Notes: a model not told the origin generated them from the sequence alone. Positions 1 to 11,202 are shown, counted from the stretch's first letter. The stretch: DNA of 64,000 nt from an uncultured Stenotrophomonas sp. (GCF_945952405.1 NZ_CAMFIA010000002.1:1-64000), one strand, 5' to 3'. Program-made: numbers and translations.

Positions 1-7
1 ACCCCAC

Positions 8-255
8 GGTAGAGCCGGCCGCTGGCCGGCTGCACGAACCTCCACCGCAAGGTAGCGCCGGCCGCTGGCCGGCTGCACGAATCTCCACCGCAAGGTAGCG
101 CCGGCCGCTAGCCGGCTGCACCAACATCCACCCCACGGTAGCGCCGGCCGCTGGCCGGCTGCACAAACCTCCACCCCACGGTAGAGCCGGCCGCTGGCCG
201 GCTGCACGAACCTCCACCGCAAGGTAGAGCCGGCCGCTGGCCGGCTGCTGCTGGG
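8..255. repeat. Tandem array of 43-bp palindromic (REP-like) repeats
   Basis: Five complete 43-bp units start at 8, 51, 94, 137 and 180, and a truncated sixth at 223. Each begins GGTAG(A/C)GCCGGCC and holds the inverted repeat AGCCGGCC-GCT-GGCCGGCT followed by a CACNAACNTCCACC linker. A further GCCGGCCAATGGCCGGC copy lies at about 262-278. The same palindrome core recurs between other genes in this window, as expected of the dispersed REP/SMAG elements known from Stenotrophomonas. The array lies just past the stop codon of the MATE gene, so it could act as an mRNA 3' end or terminator-like structure. No gene is seen in 1-295. Confidence 0.85.
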
Positions 256-295
256 TCCGCAATGCCGGCCAATGGCCGGCACTGCCCGTGCGTGG

Positions 296-1663
296 TCATG
301 CCGCCGCCGGCAGCCGGCGGCGCCAGCGCGCGAAGCACGCCACCTGCATCACCAGCATCGCCAGCAGGCCCAGCGGCCACGCCCACCACACCCCATGCAG
401 GCCATGCCGCGCCTGCAGCCACATCGCCAACGGCAGCTCCAGCAGCAGCACCGCCGACACGCCCAGCAGCGCCGGCAGCAGCACCGTGCCGCTGCCGCGC
501 ATCACCCCGACCAGCACCGTACTGCCGCCCATCGCCAGCACGCCCCATGCCACGGTGCGCAACTGCAGCGTGGCCAGCTCGCGCACCTCCGGCGCCGCCA
601 GGATCAGCCCGGTCAGCCAAGGCGCCAGCACCATCACCAGCACCACCACGGCGGACAACATCGCGGCACCCAGCAGCACGCCGGTGCGGGCGATGGCCGG
701 CAGCCGTGCCGCGCGCCCCGCCCCCATCGCATGCGCAGCAAGGATGGTGGCGGTGATGCCCAGCGACATCGCCGGCAGCTGCACCCAGCTCATCAGCTGG
801 TTGACCGCACCATAGGCTGCCGTGGCCGTGTAGCCATGGCGGTTGATCCATCCCAGCAGCACGATCTCGGCAATTGCCAGGCTGAGCATCTGCAGCGAGG
901 ACGGTACGCCGATGCGCAGCATCGAGCGGATCAGCCCCCCGTCGAAGCGGATCGCACGCAACAGGTCATGGCCCGGTGCCAGCGGATGCCCCAGCCGATG
1001 CCAGCGCCACAGCAACCAGGCCAGCGCCAGCAGCGCCGCCAACGCCGCCGACACTGCCGCGCTGGCAGCCCCCATCCGTGGCAGCCCGGCCCAACCCACG
1101 ATCAGCAAGGGGGTGCACAGCAGGCCCACCAGCGTGGCCAACAGCAGCGCGTGCAGGGGTGTCTTCGCATCGCCCACCGCGCGGCTTACCGCGGTCGCCA
1201 GCCAGAGCAGGAAGAACGCCGGCGCTCCCAGCAGCAGCACCCGCGCATAGACCGTCGCCTCGCCCAGGATCGGTGCCGGCGTGCCGAGGACGGCCAGCAG
1301 CCGCGGCGCGAAGATGACGCCCGCCACCATCACCAGCAACGACAACGTCAGCGCCAGGGCCACGGCACTGCCGGCGACGGCACGTGCCTGCTGCGGACGA
1401 CCCGCGCCCCAGGCCTGGCCGATCAACACCATCGCGCCGGTTGCCAGGCCCATCACCAGCGCCAGCAACAGGAAGAAGACCGGGAAGAACGCCGCCGCGG
1501 CGGCGACGGCCTGGGTGCCGAGCATGTGCCCGAGGTAGATGTTGTCCAGCGTGCCTGCGGCCAGCTGCAGCGCATTGGTCAACAGCATCGGAACCAGCAG
1601 GGCCAGGTAAGTGCGCCACAGGGGCGGGGCAACCGGCGGGGCCGGGGTTGCGGGGGGACTCAT
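296..1663 (-). CDS. MATE family multidrug efflux transporter
   Basis: A 455-residue integral membrane protein with about twelve hydrophobic segments in two similar halves, typical of MATE (NorM/DinF-like) Na+ or H+ coupled exporters of cationic drugs. The early segment LLTNALQLAAGTLDNIYLGH matches the family's first helix. The chosen ATG (MSPPATP) has GGAG seven bases upstream; an in-frame upstream extension to 1711 has no such site and adds a non-membrane N-terminus. The substrate cannot be told from sequence. It stands alone and its 3' end abuts the palindromic repeat array. Confidence 0.9.
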   Translation of the reverse strand: MSPPATPAPPVAPPLWRTYLALLVPMLLTNALQLAAGTLDNIYLGHMLGTQAVAAAAAFFPVFFLLLALVMGLATGAMVLIGQAWGAGRPQQARAVAGSAVALALTLSLLVMVAGVIFAPRLLAVLGTPAPILGEATVYARVLLLGAPAFFLLWLATAVSRAVGDAKTPLHALLLATLVGLLCTPLLIVGWAGLPRMGAASAAVSAALAALLALAWLLWRWHRLGHPLAPGHDLLRAIRFDGGLIRSMLRIGVPSSLQMLSLAIAEIVLLGWINRHGYTATAAYGAVNQLMSWVQLPAMSLGITATILAAHAMGAGRAARLPAIARTGVLLGAAMLSAVVVLVMVLAPWLTGLILAAPEVRELATLQLRTVAWGVLAMGGSTVLVGVMRGSGTVLLPALLGVSAVLLLELPLAMWLQARHGLHGVWWAWPLGLLAMLVMQVACFARWRRRLPAAA

Positions 1664-1779
1664 CGGATTCTCCGGGCAAGGCGCTGCCCTGCCCGGCATT
1701 TCAGCCAGCAAAGCAAGCAGGAAGTGTGCGGGCCTCAGCCCGCGGTCAGACGCAGCCGCCAGCGCGGCGGCGCGAAGGT

Positions 1780-2403
1780 TCAGCGGTCGGTGGCGTCCGC
1801 GGCGGGGTCGAAGGCCAGGCGCAGGGCGTGGTCGCGGACATCGTCGGGCCAGCTGCGCAGCGCCGCCTCCAGGCCCGCACGGCCGTGCGCGAACAGCAGC
1901 CGGATCGCATCCTCGAAGCCCGGCAGGTTACCGCCGATGGTCTGCAGGAAGTGATAGGCGCGCTCGCTGCCACGGCGCTGCTGCTCCCTGTCCGCACCAG
2001 CGCGACTGGCCGCTTCCACCAGCCTGCGCAGCACGACGGACGCGCCGCCGGGCTGTTCGGCCAGCCACGCCCAATGGCGCGGCAGCAGCGTCACCTCACG
2101 GGCGACCACGCCCAGCTTTGGCCGGCCACGGCCCCGCGGAGCGACGGCTGCGTCTTCGGATGCCGCCTCGAGGCCCGCATCCACCGCCGTCGGGAACGCC
2201 TCGGCCACCCGCGCCAGCACCTGTGCGTCACTGCCGCGGGTATCGAAATCGCGGGTGTGGCCGCTGCTGTTGTCGAACACCAGCAGCGGACCGGCGGCGT
2301 TGTCGGCACGCAACTGCTTGAGCGCCAGCGCAGCCACCTCCGGGGTTCCGGACGCGATCAGCCGATGGCCGTCGAAACAGCTGAAGGGAGGAAGTCGGGA
2401 CAC
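1780..2403 (-). CDS. DUF2239 family protein
   Basis: About 207 residues of a DUF2239 protein, a family of unknown function. Visible features are an N-terminal domain starting FSCFDGHRLIASG, a region GRGRPKLGVVAREVTLLPRHWAWLA, and a C-terminal helical part ending in FDPAADATDR. The GRGRPKLGV..REVTLLPRHW segment is the family's most recognisable stretch. The reading frame is open to a TTG at 2436, but neither start has a good Shine-Dalgarno. GTG 2403 is preferred because the other would sit against the palindromic operators at 2439-2488. The gene appears monocistronic. Confidence 0.75.
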   Translation of the reverse strand: MSRLPPFSCFDGHRLIASGTPEVAALALKQLRADNAAGPLLVFDNSSGHTRDFDTRGSDAQVLARVAEAFPTAVDAGLEAASEDAAVAPRGRGRPKLGVVAREVTLLPRHWAWLAEQPGGASVVLRRLVEAASRAGADREQQRRGSERAYHFLQTIGGNLPGFEDAIRLLFAHGRAGLEAALRSWPDDVRDHALRLAFDPAADATDR

Positions 2404-2438
2404 GGGCAGGGCTCTGGCATGGGAGGCGACGGACAATT

Positions 2439-2488
2439 ATTGCCCGGGTAATTTATGGCCGTCAATATTGCCCGGGTATTAATTGCCC
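2439..2488 (-). promoter_or_regulatory. Paired ATTGCCCGGGTAAT-like palindromes upstream of the DUF2239 gene
   Basis: Two near-perfect palindromes, ATTGCCCGGGTAAT at 2439-2452 and ATTGCCCGGGTATT at 2467-2480, are followed by a half site ATTGCCC at 2482-2488. The centre-to-centre spacing is 28 bp. They lie in the AT-rich intergenic stretch directly upstream of the DUF2239 gene, where its promoter must be. A dimeric repressor operator is the simplest reading. The cognate regulator is not obvious in this window. Confidence 0.55.
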
Positions 2489-2534
2489 AAAGGGCGGATG
2501 CCCACCCAGGCGGGCACCTTCCCGATTCTCCGGG

Positions 2535-3023
2535 TCAGAAGCGGCTGTAGGACCAGCTCTGCATGCGGCCATCCTTGTAGGGCATCACCCCGTGGAACGG
2601 GCGCGGGTCGGCGTCGAACACCAGCGGCAGGAAATTGCGGTCGCCCTCCCACATCGGCAGCGTGTCCAGCTTGTCCAGGTCCACCCACTCCAGCGTGCCT
2701 TCGTGGTTGCCGCCGTGCGGGGCGCCCTCGAATCCCTCGATGACGAACACGAAGCCCAGCCAGTCCTCGCCATGCTTGCCGAAGCCCGGCCAGCTGATGG
2801 TGCCGCGCAGGCGCATGGCGGTGCAGTCGATGCCCGCTTCCTCGGCGATCTCGCGGCGCATGCTGGCCGCCACGTCTTCGTCCGCTTCGATCTTGCCGCC
2901 CAGACCGTTGTACTTGCCCAGGTGGTGGTCACCGGGCCGGGTGTTGCGGTGGATCATCAGCACCTGGCGACGATCAGGCGAAAGCACGTAGCCCAGGGTG
3001 GCGACGATCGGGGTGTACGGCAT
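2535..3023 (-). CDS. Nudix hydrolase (MutT-like, 8-oxo-dGTP diphosphatase type)
   Basis: A 162-residue protein with a full Nudix box, GGKIEADED...REIAEEAGI at about residues 43-65, that binds Mg2+ and cleaves nucleoside diphosphate-X substrates. The YVLSPDRRQVLMIHRN start and KYNGLGGKIE context resemble MutT/MTH1-like proteins annotated as 8-oxo-dGTP diphosphatase, but substrate specificity is inference. The ATG at 3023 has only a weak upstream purine run. It is transcribed together with the DUF1249 gene 42 bp upstream. Confidence 0.85.
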   Translation of the reverse strand: MPYTPIVATLGYVLSPDRRQVLMIHRNTRPGDHHLGKYNGLGGKIEADEDVAASMRREIAEEAGIDCTAMRLRGTISWPGFGKHGEDWLGFVFVIEGFEGAPHGGNHEGTLEWVDLDKLDTLPMWEGDRNFLPLVFDADPRPFHGVMPYKDGRMQSWSYSRF

Positions 3024-3065
3024 GAGGCAGCATCCAGCGGCAGGTCAGCCCCGGATTATGGCCGA

Positions 3066-3575
3066 TCAGCGCACCAGCGACAGGCGACGCTCGGTGGGCA
3101 CGCCGGCCCCGTCGGGATCGCGGCGCAGGGTCGCCACGCCGTGGCCGCGCTCGGCCAGGTATTCCAGCCACTTGCCGAGGAAGGTGTTCATCCGCATGCG
3201 ATGGCTGATCAGCTCCGCCGGCGGAGGGTACAGCCCCATGGTGTCCTGCCAGCGGCGGCCGACGTAGCAGTGGGTGGTCTCGGCCTGGCGCGCGTCACGG
3301 TACAGGCGCACATAGGCCGACGGATCCGGCTCGCCGGTGACCGGGTCGGCCAGGTCGTAGGTCAGCCGCAGTTCCACCGTGTAGCGGTGGCACTCGATCA
3401 CGTCCAGGCGCACATCCAGGCCATCGCCGACCGAGGAAATGTAGCTGCCGGCCACCAGTTCGGCCGGTGCGAACAGGCGCACCAGGTGGCGGTAGTTTTC
3501 TGCATACAGGCCCATGAGCCAGCTCAGCCGGCTCAGGCGGGGAATGCGGTCGGTGCGGGGCGAGGCTTGGGCCAT
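3066..3575 (-). CDS. DUF1249 family protein (YqiB-like)
   Basis: A 169-residue soluble protein with the DUF1249 pattern: an N-terminal LMGLYAENYRHLVRLF segment, a central DVIECHRYTVELRLTY strand region, and VRLYRDARQAE followed by a C-terminal RMRMNTFLGKWLEYL. Function is unknown. In enterobacteria the homologue yqiB lies beside the Nudix gene nudF, and here too a Nudix gene follows directly, so the pairing is conserved in type. The ATG has AGGA about eight bases upstream. Confidence 0.8.
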   Translation of the reverse strand: MAQASPRTDRIPRLSRLSWLMGLYAENYRHLVRLFAPAELVAGSYISSVGDGLDVRLDVIECHRYTVELRLTYDLADPVTGEPDPSAYVRLYRDARQAETTHCYVGRRWQDTMGLYPPPAELISHRMRMNTFLGKWLEYLAERGHGVATLRRDPDGAGVPTERRLSLVR

Positions 3576-3635
3576 GGGTCGATCCTACACGTTGGTGCTT
3601 CAACGTGGGGGCGGGATCGCCCTGAGCAAAGGGCG

Positions 3636-3720
3636 CGATATCGACCAACGGTCGATACCCACCGCGGAGGAGCGGCAATGCCCGCCACCCAGGTAGGCCA
3701 CGACCGTTGGTCGTGGCGCA
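3636..3720. repeat. Dispersed palindromic repeats between DUF1249 and ppsR genes
   Basis: Two short inverted repeats: TATCGACCAACGGTCGATA near 3639-3657 and CCACGACCGTTGGTCGTGG near 3698-3716. Both have the ACCAACGGT-type core and are flanked by CCCACC sequence. They match the second palindrome type that recurs at 8150-8250 in this window. They lie between a divergent start (3575) and the 3' end of ppsR, so they may act in transcript ending. Confidence 0.7.
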
Positions 3721-3724
3721 CGGA

Positions 3725-4546
3725 TCAATACAGCTCGCGCTGCAAGCCCAGGGTGGCCAGCACCTTGCTCGAGATTTCCTCGATCGAGGTATGGGTGGTG
3801 CTCAGGGTCGGGATCCGTTCCATCTGGAACATGACCTCGGCCGCAGCCACCTCGCGCTTGCAGGTGTCCAGGTTGGCGTAGCGCGAGTTCGGGCGGCGCT
3901 CCTGGCGGATCTGCTGCAGGCGGTCGGGGTCGATGGTCAGGCCGAACAGCTTGCGCCGGTAGTTGCGCAGGCGCGGCGGCAGGCGGTCGCTTTCCAGGTC
4001 CTCGTCGGTCAGCGGGTAGTTGGCCGCGCGCACCCCGTAATGCAGGGCCAGGTAGATGCAGGTCGGGGTCTTGCCGGCGCGCGACACCGCCACCAGGATC
4101 ACGTCGGCATCGTCGTAATTGACCGCGATGCCATCGTCATGGGTCAGCGCGAAGTTCATCGCATTGATGCGGCGGTGGTAGGTGTCGAAGTCGACCATGC
4201 CGTGGGCCTGGCCGACCCGGGCCAGGCGCGGGCTGGCCAGTTCACGCTCCAGCGGCTCGATGAACGGCGCGAACACATCCAGCATCAAGGCCCCGCTGTC
4301 GGCCAGGATCAGGCTCAGGCTCTGGTCCACGCAGGAGTTCACCACGATCGGCCGGACCTGGTAGCGCTCCCCCGCCGCCTGGATCCGGGTACAGGCTTCA
4401 CGCGCCTTTTCGGGGTCGTCGACAAACGACATGCGGTCGGTAATGAAGCTGAACCCGGAGAACTGGGTCAGCAGGCTATGCCCAATGGTTTCAGCGGTGA
4501 TACCGGTTCCATCGGAAACGTAGAACACCGGACGGATGGTCGACAT
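3725..4546 (-). CDS. ppsR: Phosphoenolpyruvate synthase regulatory protein (bifunctional kinase/pyrophosphorylase)
   Basis: A 273-residue DUF299 (PSRP) protein. The start [19 protein letters not shown] is the family signature, and a P-loop-like AVSRAGKTP lies at about residues 153-161. In bacteria this enzyme uses ADP to phosphorylate, and Pi to dephosphorylate, a threonine beside the catalytic histidine of PEP synthase, switching gluconeogenesis off and on. The context supports this: it is divergent from ppsA across a 145-bp gap that must hold both promoters. Length is normal for the family. Confidence 0.95.
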   Translation of the reverse strand: MSTIRPVFYVSDGTGITAETIGHSLLTQFSGFSFITDRMSFVDDPEKAREACTRIQAAGERYQVRPIVVNSCVDQSLSLILADSGALMLDVFAPFIEPLERELASPRLARVGQAHGMVDFDTYHRRINAMNFALTHDDGIAVNYDDADVILVAVSRAGKTPTCIYLALHYGVRAANYPLTDEDLESDRLPPRLRNYRRKLFGLTIDPDRLQQIRQERRPNSRYANLDTCKREVAAAEVMFQMERIPTLSTTHTSIEEISSKVLATLGLQRELY

Positions 4547-4691
4547 GCGCGCTTTTACCCCCTACGAAGCCTAAAAAGGCCGTCAGCACAAGCTTGTGCC
4601 GACGGTGGTCTGCCCGGCATCATATCGGCTTCTTCCTACGGACGCGGCCATTACAGCCCGCCTCGGGCGATGGCCAAACGGAGCATCGCGC

Positions 4692-7070
<2,379 letters not shown>

Positions 7071-7125
7071 TGCCGTAATGGGCTGACGTCACGTTCATCG
7101 GCGTCTGCCCATACTGCTGCTGCAT

Positions 7126-7158
7126 GCAAGCCCCGCCTCTGCGGGGCTTGCTGTTTCT
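7126..7158 (+). terminator. Rho-independent terminator after ppsA
   Basis: A perfect 11-bp stem GCAAGCCCCGC / GCGGGGCTTGC with a CTCT loop is followed by TGTTTCT. It lies 55 bp after the ppsA stop codon. Confidence 0.8.
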
Positions 7159-7218
7159 GGCGTCCACACACGCCACGCGCGCTTCGCGCCTGTCCCGCAG
7201 CAGCAAAGGAATTCCCGC

Positions 7219-8109
7219 ATGATCGCCGCCGCACCGCCCTCGCCCGCCGCTACGCCCTGGTTCCATTCACTCGACTGGGAGCGCCTGCTGGAAACCTACG
7301 GCGTCCCCTTGCTGGCCGCGATCGTGGTCCTGCTGGTCGGCATGTGGGTGGCGCGCCGCCTGTCCAATGCGATGCCGCGCGCCACCGCGCGCATGGGCGT
7401 GGATCCGATGCTGGGCAGCTTCCTGCGCAATGTGGTGTACGCCGCGTCGCTGGTGATCGTGGTGGTGTTGGCGATCGGCACGCTGGGCGTGCAGATCACC
7501 CCGCTGCTGGCCGTGCTCGGTACCGCCGGCCTGGCCGTCGGCCTGGCGCTGAAGGATTCGCTGTCCAACATCGCCTCGGGCGTGATGCTGGTGACGCTGC
7601 GCCCGTTCCGCGTCGGTGACGTGGTGACGGTGGCCGGCCAGACCGGCACGGTGCGCGAGGTCCGCATCTTCCAGACCGTCCTCACCGGTGCCGACAACCA
7701 GCACACGACCATTCCCAACACGCTGATCACCGCGGCGCCGATCATCAACCTGACCGCCGAACCGACCCGTCGTGTCGAACTGGTGATCGGCATCGGCTAT
7801 GAGGACAACATCCAGCTCGCCCGCGACACCGCACTGGCGCTGATGAAGGCCGACCCGCGCGTGCTGCAGTCACCGGCACCGGATGTGGTGGTATACGAAC
7901 TGGGCGCACATGCGATCAACCTCGGCATCCGCTGCTACGTGAAGTCGGCCGACTGGTTCGCAACCAAGGTCACGCTGCTGGAGCAGCTCAAGCTGGGCTT
8001 CGACAAGGCCGGCATCAACATTCCGTATCCGCAGCAGGACATGCACCTGTACCTGCATGGCAAGGATGGTGGCGTGGTCGAGGCCGACGCGCTGGTGCGC
8101 GACCGGTAA
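7219..8109 (+). CDS. Small-conductance mechanosensitive channel (MscS family)
   Basis: A 296-residue inner membrane protein. Three hydrophobic segments (about residues 25-45, 68-88 and 93-112) are followed by the MscS pore-helix type sequence GLAVGLALKDSLSNIASG and the beta-domain segment RPFRVGDVVTVAGQTGTV. It is expected to open under membrane tension and release osmolytes during hypo-osmotic shock. Length is close to E. coli MscS (286). The ATG has AAAGGA about eight bases upstream. It is monocistronic, followed by palindromic repeats. Confidence 0.92.
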   Translation: MIAAAPPSPAATPWFHSLDWERLLETYGVPLLAAIVVLLVGMWVARRLSNAMPRATARMGVDPMLGSFLRNVVYAASLVIVVVLAIGTLGVQITPLLAVLGTAGLAVGLALKDSLSNIASGVMLVTLRPFRVGDVVTVAGQTGTVREVRIFQTVLTGADNQHTTIPNTLITAAPIINLTAEPTRRVELVIGIGYEDNIQLARDTALALMKADPRVLQSPAPDVVVYELGAHAINLGIRCYVKSADWFATKVTLLEQLKLGFDKAGINIPYPQQDMHLYLHGKDGGVVEADALVRDR

Positions 8110-8322
8110 TGCCGACCGCTGGCCGGTAACCTCCACACTGCTGGTTTCCTGACTGTGCCGACCAACGGTCGGCACCCACCGATTGGGGGGCGGCAACCTC
8201 CACATTGCTGGCTCCCTGATTGTGCCGACCAACGGTCGGCACCCACCCATTCGGGCACCCACCCATTCGGGGCCCCGCCGATCCGGGGGCCGGTAGTGCC
8301 GGCCGCTGGCCGGCAACCGCCG
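8105..8322. repeat. Cluster of intergenic palindromic repeats
   Basis: Four or more imperfect palindromes fill the convergent gap between the MscS and OYE genes: GACCGCTGGCCGGT-type near 8113, two copies of GTGCCGACCAACGGTCGGCAC (about 8155-8175 and 8223-8243), and GCCGGCCGCTGGCCGGC near 8297-8313. Linkers such as CCCACCCATTCGGG are repeated. Both palindrome types seen elsewhere in the window occur here side by side. Confidence 0.8.
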
Positions 8323-8323
8323 C

Positions 8324-9439
8324 TCAGGCCGCGACGCTTTGCTCCAGCGCCGGGTAATCGGTGAACCCGGCCGCGCCGCCACCGAAGAAGCTCGCGCGGT
8401 CCGGCGGGTTCAGTTCCGCGCCCAGGCGCAGGCGCTCGGGCAGGTCCGGATTGGCGATGAACGGGCGACCGAAGCCGATCAGGTCGGCCCAGCCTTCGGC
8501 CAGCGCCTGCCCGGCACGCTCAGCGGTGTATTTGCCAGCGTAGATCAGGGTGCCGGGGTAGACCATGCGCAGCGCCTGCTTGAAGGCCAGCGGCATCAGC
8601 GGCGCATCGTCCCAGTCAGCCTCGGCGATATGCAGGTAGCCCACGCCCAGCCCGCCCAGCAGGTGGGCTGCGGCCAGATAGGTGGCCTGCGGCGTGTCGT
8701 CCACCGCCCCCTGCAGGGTGGTCAGCGGCGCCAGCCGCACACCCACGCGCTCACCACCGGCCACAGCGACCACCGCCTGCACCACCTCGCGCAGGAAGCG
8801 CAGGCGGTTCTGCAGCGAGCCACCATAGCCGTCGCTGCGCTGGTTGGACTGTGAATCGATGAACTGGTTGATCAGGTAGCCATTGGCACCATGCAGCTCG
8901 ACGCCGTCGAAGCCCGCCGCCAGCGCATTGCGGGCGGCCTGGGCATAGTCGGCGACGATGCCCGGAATCTCGTCCGCCGCCAGCGCGCGTGGCATTGAAT
9001 GCTGGATCATTTCGCCCACGCCGGCTTCCGGGCCAGCGCCCGAGGGATCAACAAACACCTTCACGCCTTCGGCCAGCAGCGCCGACGACGACACCGGCGC
9101 AGCACCGCCCGGCTGCAGCGCCACATGCGAGACCCGGCCCACGTGCCACAGCTGGGCGTAGATGCGGCCGCCCGCGGCGTGCACGGCCTCGGTCACCTGG
9201 CGCCAGCCCTGCACCTGCTCCGCGCTGTGGATGCCCGGGGTCCAGGCATAGCCCTGGCCCTGCGCGCTGATCTGGGTGCCTTCGCTGACGATCAGGCCGG
9301 CACCGGCCCGCTGCGCGTAGTAGGCGGCCATTTCGGCAGTGGCGACGTTGCCGCGCGCCGCACGTGAGCGGGTCATCGGCGGCATCACGATGCGGTTGGG
9401 CAGCGTCAGTGCGCCCAGGCGGTGGGGAGTGAACAACAT
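8324..9439 (-). CDS. Alkene reductase / NADH:flavin oxidoreductase (Old Yellow Enzyme family)
   Basis: A 371-residue FMN-dependent TIM-barrel enzyme of the NemA/OYE type that reduces activated alkenes, nitro compounds or quinones with NAD(P)H. Visible signatures are MLFTPHRLGALTLPNRIVMPPMTRSRA near the N-terminus, ISAQGQGYAWTPGIHS, QLWHVGRVSH, the active-site-like ELHGANGYLINQF, and a C-terminal FGRPFIANPDLPERL phosphate-binding stretch. The start at MLFTP is chosen over an upstream in-frame extension because family members begin here. It ends within the palindromic repeat cluster. Confidence 0.9.
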   Translation of the reverse strand: MLFTPHRLGALTLPNRIVMPPMTRSRAARGNVATAEMAAYYAQRAGAGLIVSEGTQISAQGQGYAWTPGIHSAEQVQGWRQVTEAVHAAGGRIYAQLWHVGRVSHVALQPGGAAPVSSSALLAEGVKVFVDPSGAGPEAGVGEMIQHSMPRALAADEIPGIVADYAQAARNALAAGFDGVELHGANGYLINQFIDSQSNQRSDGYGGSLQNRLRFLREVVQAVVAVAGGERVGVRLAPLTTLQGAVDDTPQATYLAAAHLLGGLGVGYLHIAEADWDDAPLMPLAFKQALRMVYPGTLIYAGKYTAERAGQALAEGWADLIGFGRPFIANPDLPERLRLGAELNPPDRASFFGGGAAGFTDYPALEQSVAA

Positions 9440-9546
9440 GGCGGCAATCTCTTGCGGGGGGAGTGCCGGCAAGGATGGGGATGGTCACCGCCGCGCAACA
9501 GGCGCGGTGCGGCAAAACAGTTGTGCCCGGCAGGCAAGGATGCCCA

Positions 9547-9589
9547 CCGGGGTCAGATCCCTTTCCGGCGGAAAGGGCTCTGACCCCGG
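9547..9589. repeat. Hairpin repeat of the GGGGTCAGATCCCTTTCC type
   Basis: An inverted repeat of about 43 bp, CCGGGGTCAGATCCCTTTCC / GGAAAGGGCTCTGACCCCGG, with one mispaired position and a 3-base loop. It stands 8 bp beyond the stop codon of the EcsC gene and may end its transcript. I recognise the GGGGTCAGAGCCC pattern as a repeat common in Stenotrophomonas and Xanthomonas genomes; that is from memory. Confidence 0.7.
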
Positions 9590-9596
9590 CGTGGAT

Positions 9597-10472
9597 CTAC
9601 TCCAGCCTTGGCTCGATCCTGACCGCGCCGTGTGCCACCCGGTCATAGCAGGTGCGCACCACATCTTCGCCGTACTTGCGTTCCAGCCGGCGCACGATGA
9701 AGTGGCCCCGCGCCATGTCCTGGTAGTAGTCGGTGAACATGGTGTTCAGCGTTGCACCCGCCGCCGCACCGACGATCGGCACCGCCTGCGCGGCGAACTT
9801 CTCGGTGACCACCACGCCAAAGCGCGCGGCCACCTTCTCGACCATCTTCGCCAGCAGCTTGCCGGCCTCCTTGGGTGCCACGCCGAGGGTCAGGTCGCGC
9901 CCGGTCACCACGCGACCGGCCAGTTCCGCCGACAGGTGGCGCATCACATCGGTGGTGAAGCCACGGGCCAGGTAGTAGCCGGTCTCGCTGGCGTCATCGC
10001 GCGGCGAGTTTCCGCCCAGTGCGAACACCTCCAGGCAGGCCTGGCGGGTGCTGAACTCGGACAGGTCGAAACCCTCGCTGCGTGCCACATCGGCCACCGC
10101 GCGCATCATGATCGTGGTCGACACCGGCAGTTCAATGAACAGCGCTGCGAAGCCGAATGCCCCACCCACCGCACCGGAGGTCGCCGCCGCCACCTTGTGC
10201 CAGCGCGTGGACGCGCCCTTGCCGGGGGTGTTGTCCATGCTCCACAGCGCCGCCTGCGCCGATTTCGACAGCGCGGCCTGTACCGCGCCGTGGATGCGGC
10301 TGGAGACCGAGCTGGGCAGCGCCTTCACCGCAAACTCCAGCGGCGTGCCGACCAGGTTGGCCATGCGCGCGGTCAGGGTCGGCGCTTCCAGCAGGGTTAC
10401 CGCCCGTTGCAGGTCGGACCAGTCGCGGGCGTCGTGGGCGATGTCGCGGGGCAGCAGGATGGGCTCGTTCAT
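9597..10472 (-). CDS. EcsC family protein
   Basis: A 291-residue protein with the EcsC family layout: an N-terminal helical part, then hydrophobic AAATSGAVGGAFGFAALFIELPVSTTIMMRAVADVARSEG at about 98-138, LEVFALGG, and a second hydrophobic glycine/alanine-rich stretch (AQAVPIVGAAAGATLNTMF) near 233-251. It ends with a conserved-looking HFIVRRLERKYGEDVVRTCYDRVA segment. The EcsC family is named after a Bacillus gene of unclear role, and function here is not known. It ends just before a 43-bp hairpin repeat. Confidence 0.82.
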   Translation of the reverse strand: MNEPILLPRDIAHDARDWSDLQRAVTLLEAPTLTARMANLVGTPLEFAVKALPSSVSSRIHGAVQAALSKSAQAALWSMDNTPGKGASTRWHKVAAATSGAVGGAFGFAALFIELPVSTTIMMRAVADVARSEGFDLSEFSTRQACLEVFALGGNSPRDDASETGYYLARGFTTDVMRHLSAELAGRVVTGRDLTLGVAPKEAGKLLAKMVEKVAARFGVVVTEKFAAQAVPIVGAAAGATLNTMFTDYYQDMARGHFIVRRLERKYGEDVVRTCYDRVAHGAVRIEPRLE

Positions 10473-10528
10473 GGCGCCGATCTTAGCGCCAGGGAGTTGA
10501 ACGGTTTGTCGCCGGGATCAGAGTGGGA

Positions 10529-10549
10529 TTGCCGGCCAGCGGCCGGCAC
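10529..10549. repeat. Single palindromic repeat between EcsC and orn
   Basis: GCCGGCCAGCGGCCGGC (10531-10547), the same core as the array at 8-255, immediately downstream of the orn stop codon and upstream of the EcsC start. Confidence 0.65.
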
Positions 10550-10555
10550 CACCGG

Positions 10556-11128
10556 TCAAGGGGTCGGCAAGCCGGACAGCGCGCCCATGAACTGGCGGTA
10601 ATGGCGCAGCTCGGCGATCGAATCATGCACGTCGCTGAGCGCGGTGTGGTTGCTGTTCTTGCCGACGCCAGCGGCCACGTTCGGCGCCCAGCGCTTGGCC
10701 AGTTCCTTCACCGTGGATACGTCCAGGTTGCGATAGTGGAAGTACTTCTCCAGGCGCGGCATCTGCCGGTGCAGGAAACGCCGGTCCTGGCAGATCGAGT
10801 TGCCGCACATCGGCGACAGGCCGGCCGGAATCCACTGCGCCAGGAAATTCACCGTCTGCGCCTCGGCCTGGCCGAGGGTGGTGGTGCTGTCCACCACGCG
10901 CTGCCACAGGCCCGAACGGCGATGCTGGTTGCGGTTCCACTCATCCATCGCTTCCAGCGTTTGCAGCGGGTGGTGGATGGCGAATTCCGGGCCTTCGGCC
11001 AGCACGTTGAGCTGGGCATCGGTGACCACCGTGGCGATCTCGATGATCGAATCGTTGTCGGTATCCAACCCGGTCATTTCCAGGTCGATCCAGATCAGTC
11101 GCTCGTTGGCCGCGCCGTTGTCCGCCAT
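10556..11128 (-). CDS. orn: Oligoribonuclease
   Basis: A 190-residue DEDD-family 3'-5' exoribonuclease that finishes RNA decay by degrading very short oligonucleotides, including pGpG from cyclic-di-GMP turnover. Visible motifs are the Exo [11 protein letters not shown] at about 13-22, a Cys-containing [18 protein letters not shown], and Exo [17 protein letters not shown] near residues 158-171. Length and motif spacing fit Orn closely. It is divergent from nothing and lies 75 bp downstream of tadA on the same strand. Confidence 0.96.
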   Translation of the reverse strand: MADNGAANERLIWIDLEMTGLDTDNDSIIEIATVVTDAQLNVLAEGPEFAIHHPLQTLEAMDEWNRNQHRRSGLWQRVVDSTTTLGQAEAQTVNFLAQWIPAGLSPMCGNSICQDRRFLHRQMPRLEKYFHYRNLDVSTVKELAKRWAPNVAAGVGKNSNHTALSDVHDSIAELRHYRQFMGALSGLPTP

Positions 11129-11202
11129 GTGTCGCCTCGTTGCTGGGCAGGCGCGCGGCCTACCGGAGATGGAAAGGGGCGCCCATCATACCCTTTCGCC
11201 CC

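Noticed and set aside
8-255. Regularly spaced repeats resembling a CRISPR array
   Set aside because: The 43-bp units are directly contiguous with near-identical linkers, so there are no unique spacers, and no cas genes are near.
272-1954. Long plus-strand open frame (560 codons)
   Set aside because: Antisense of the MATE gene and the DUF2239 gene, with an Arg/Gln/His-rich product and no ribosome site.
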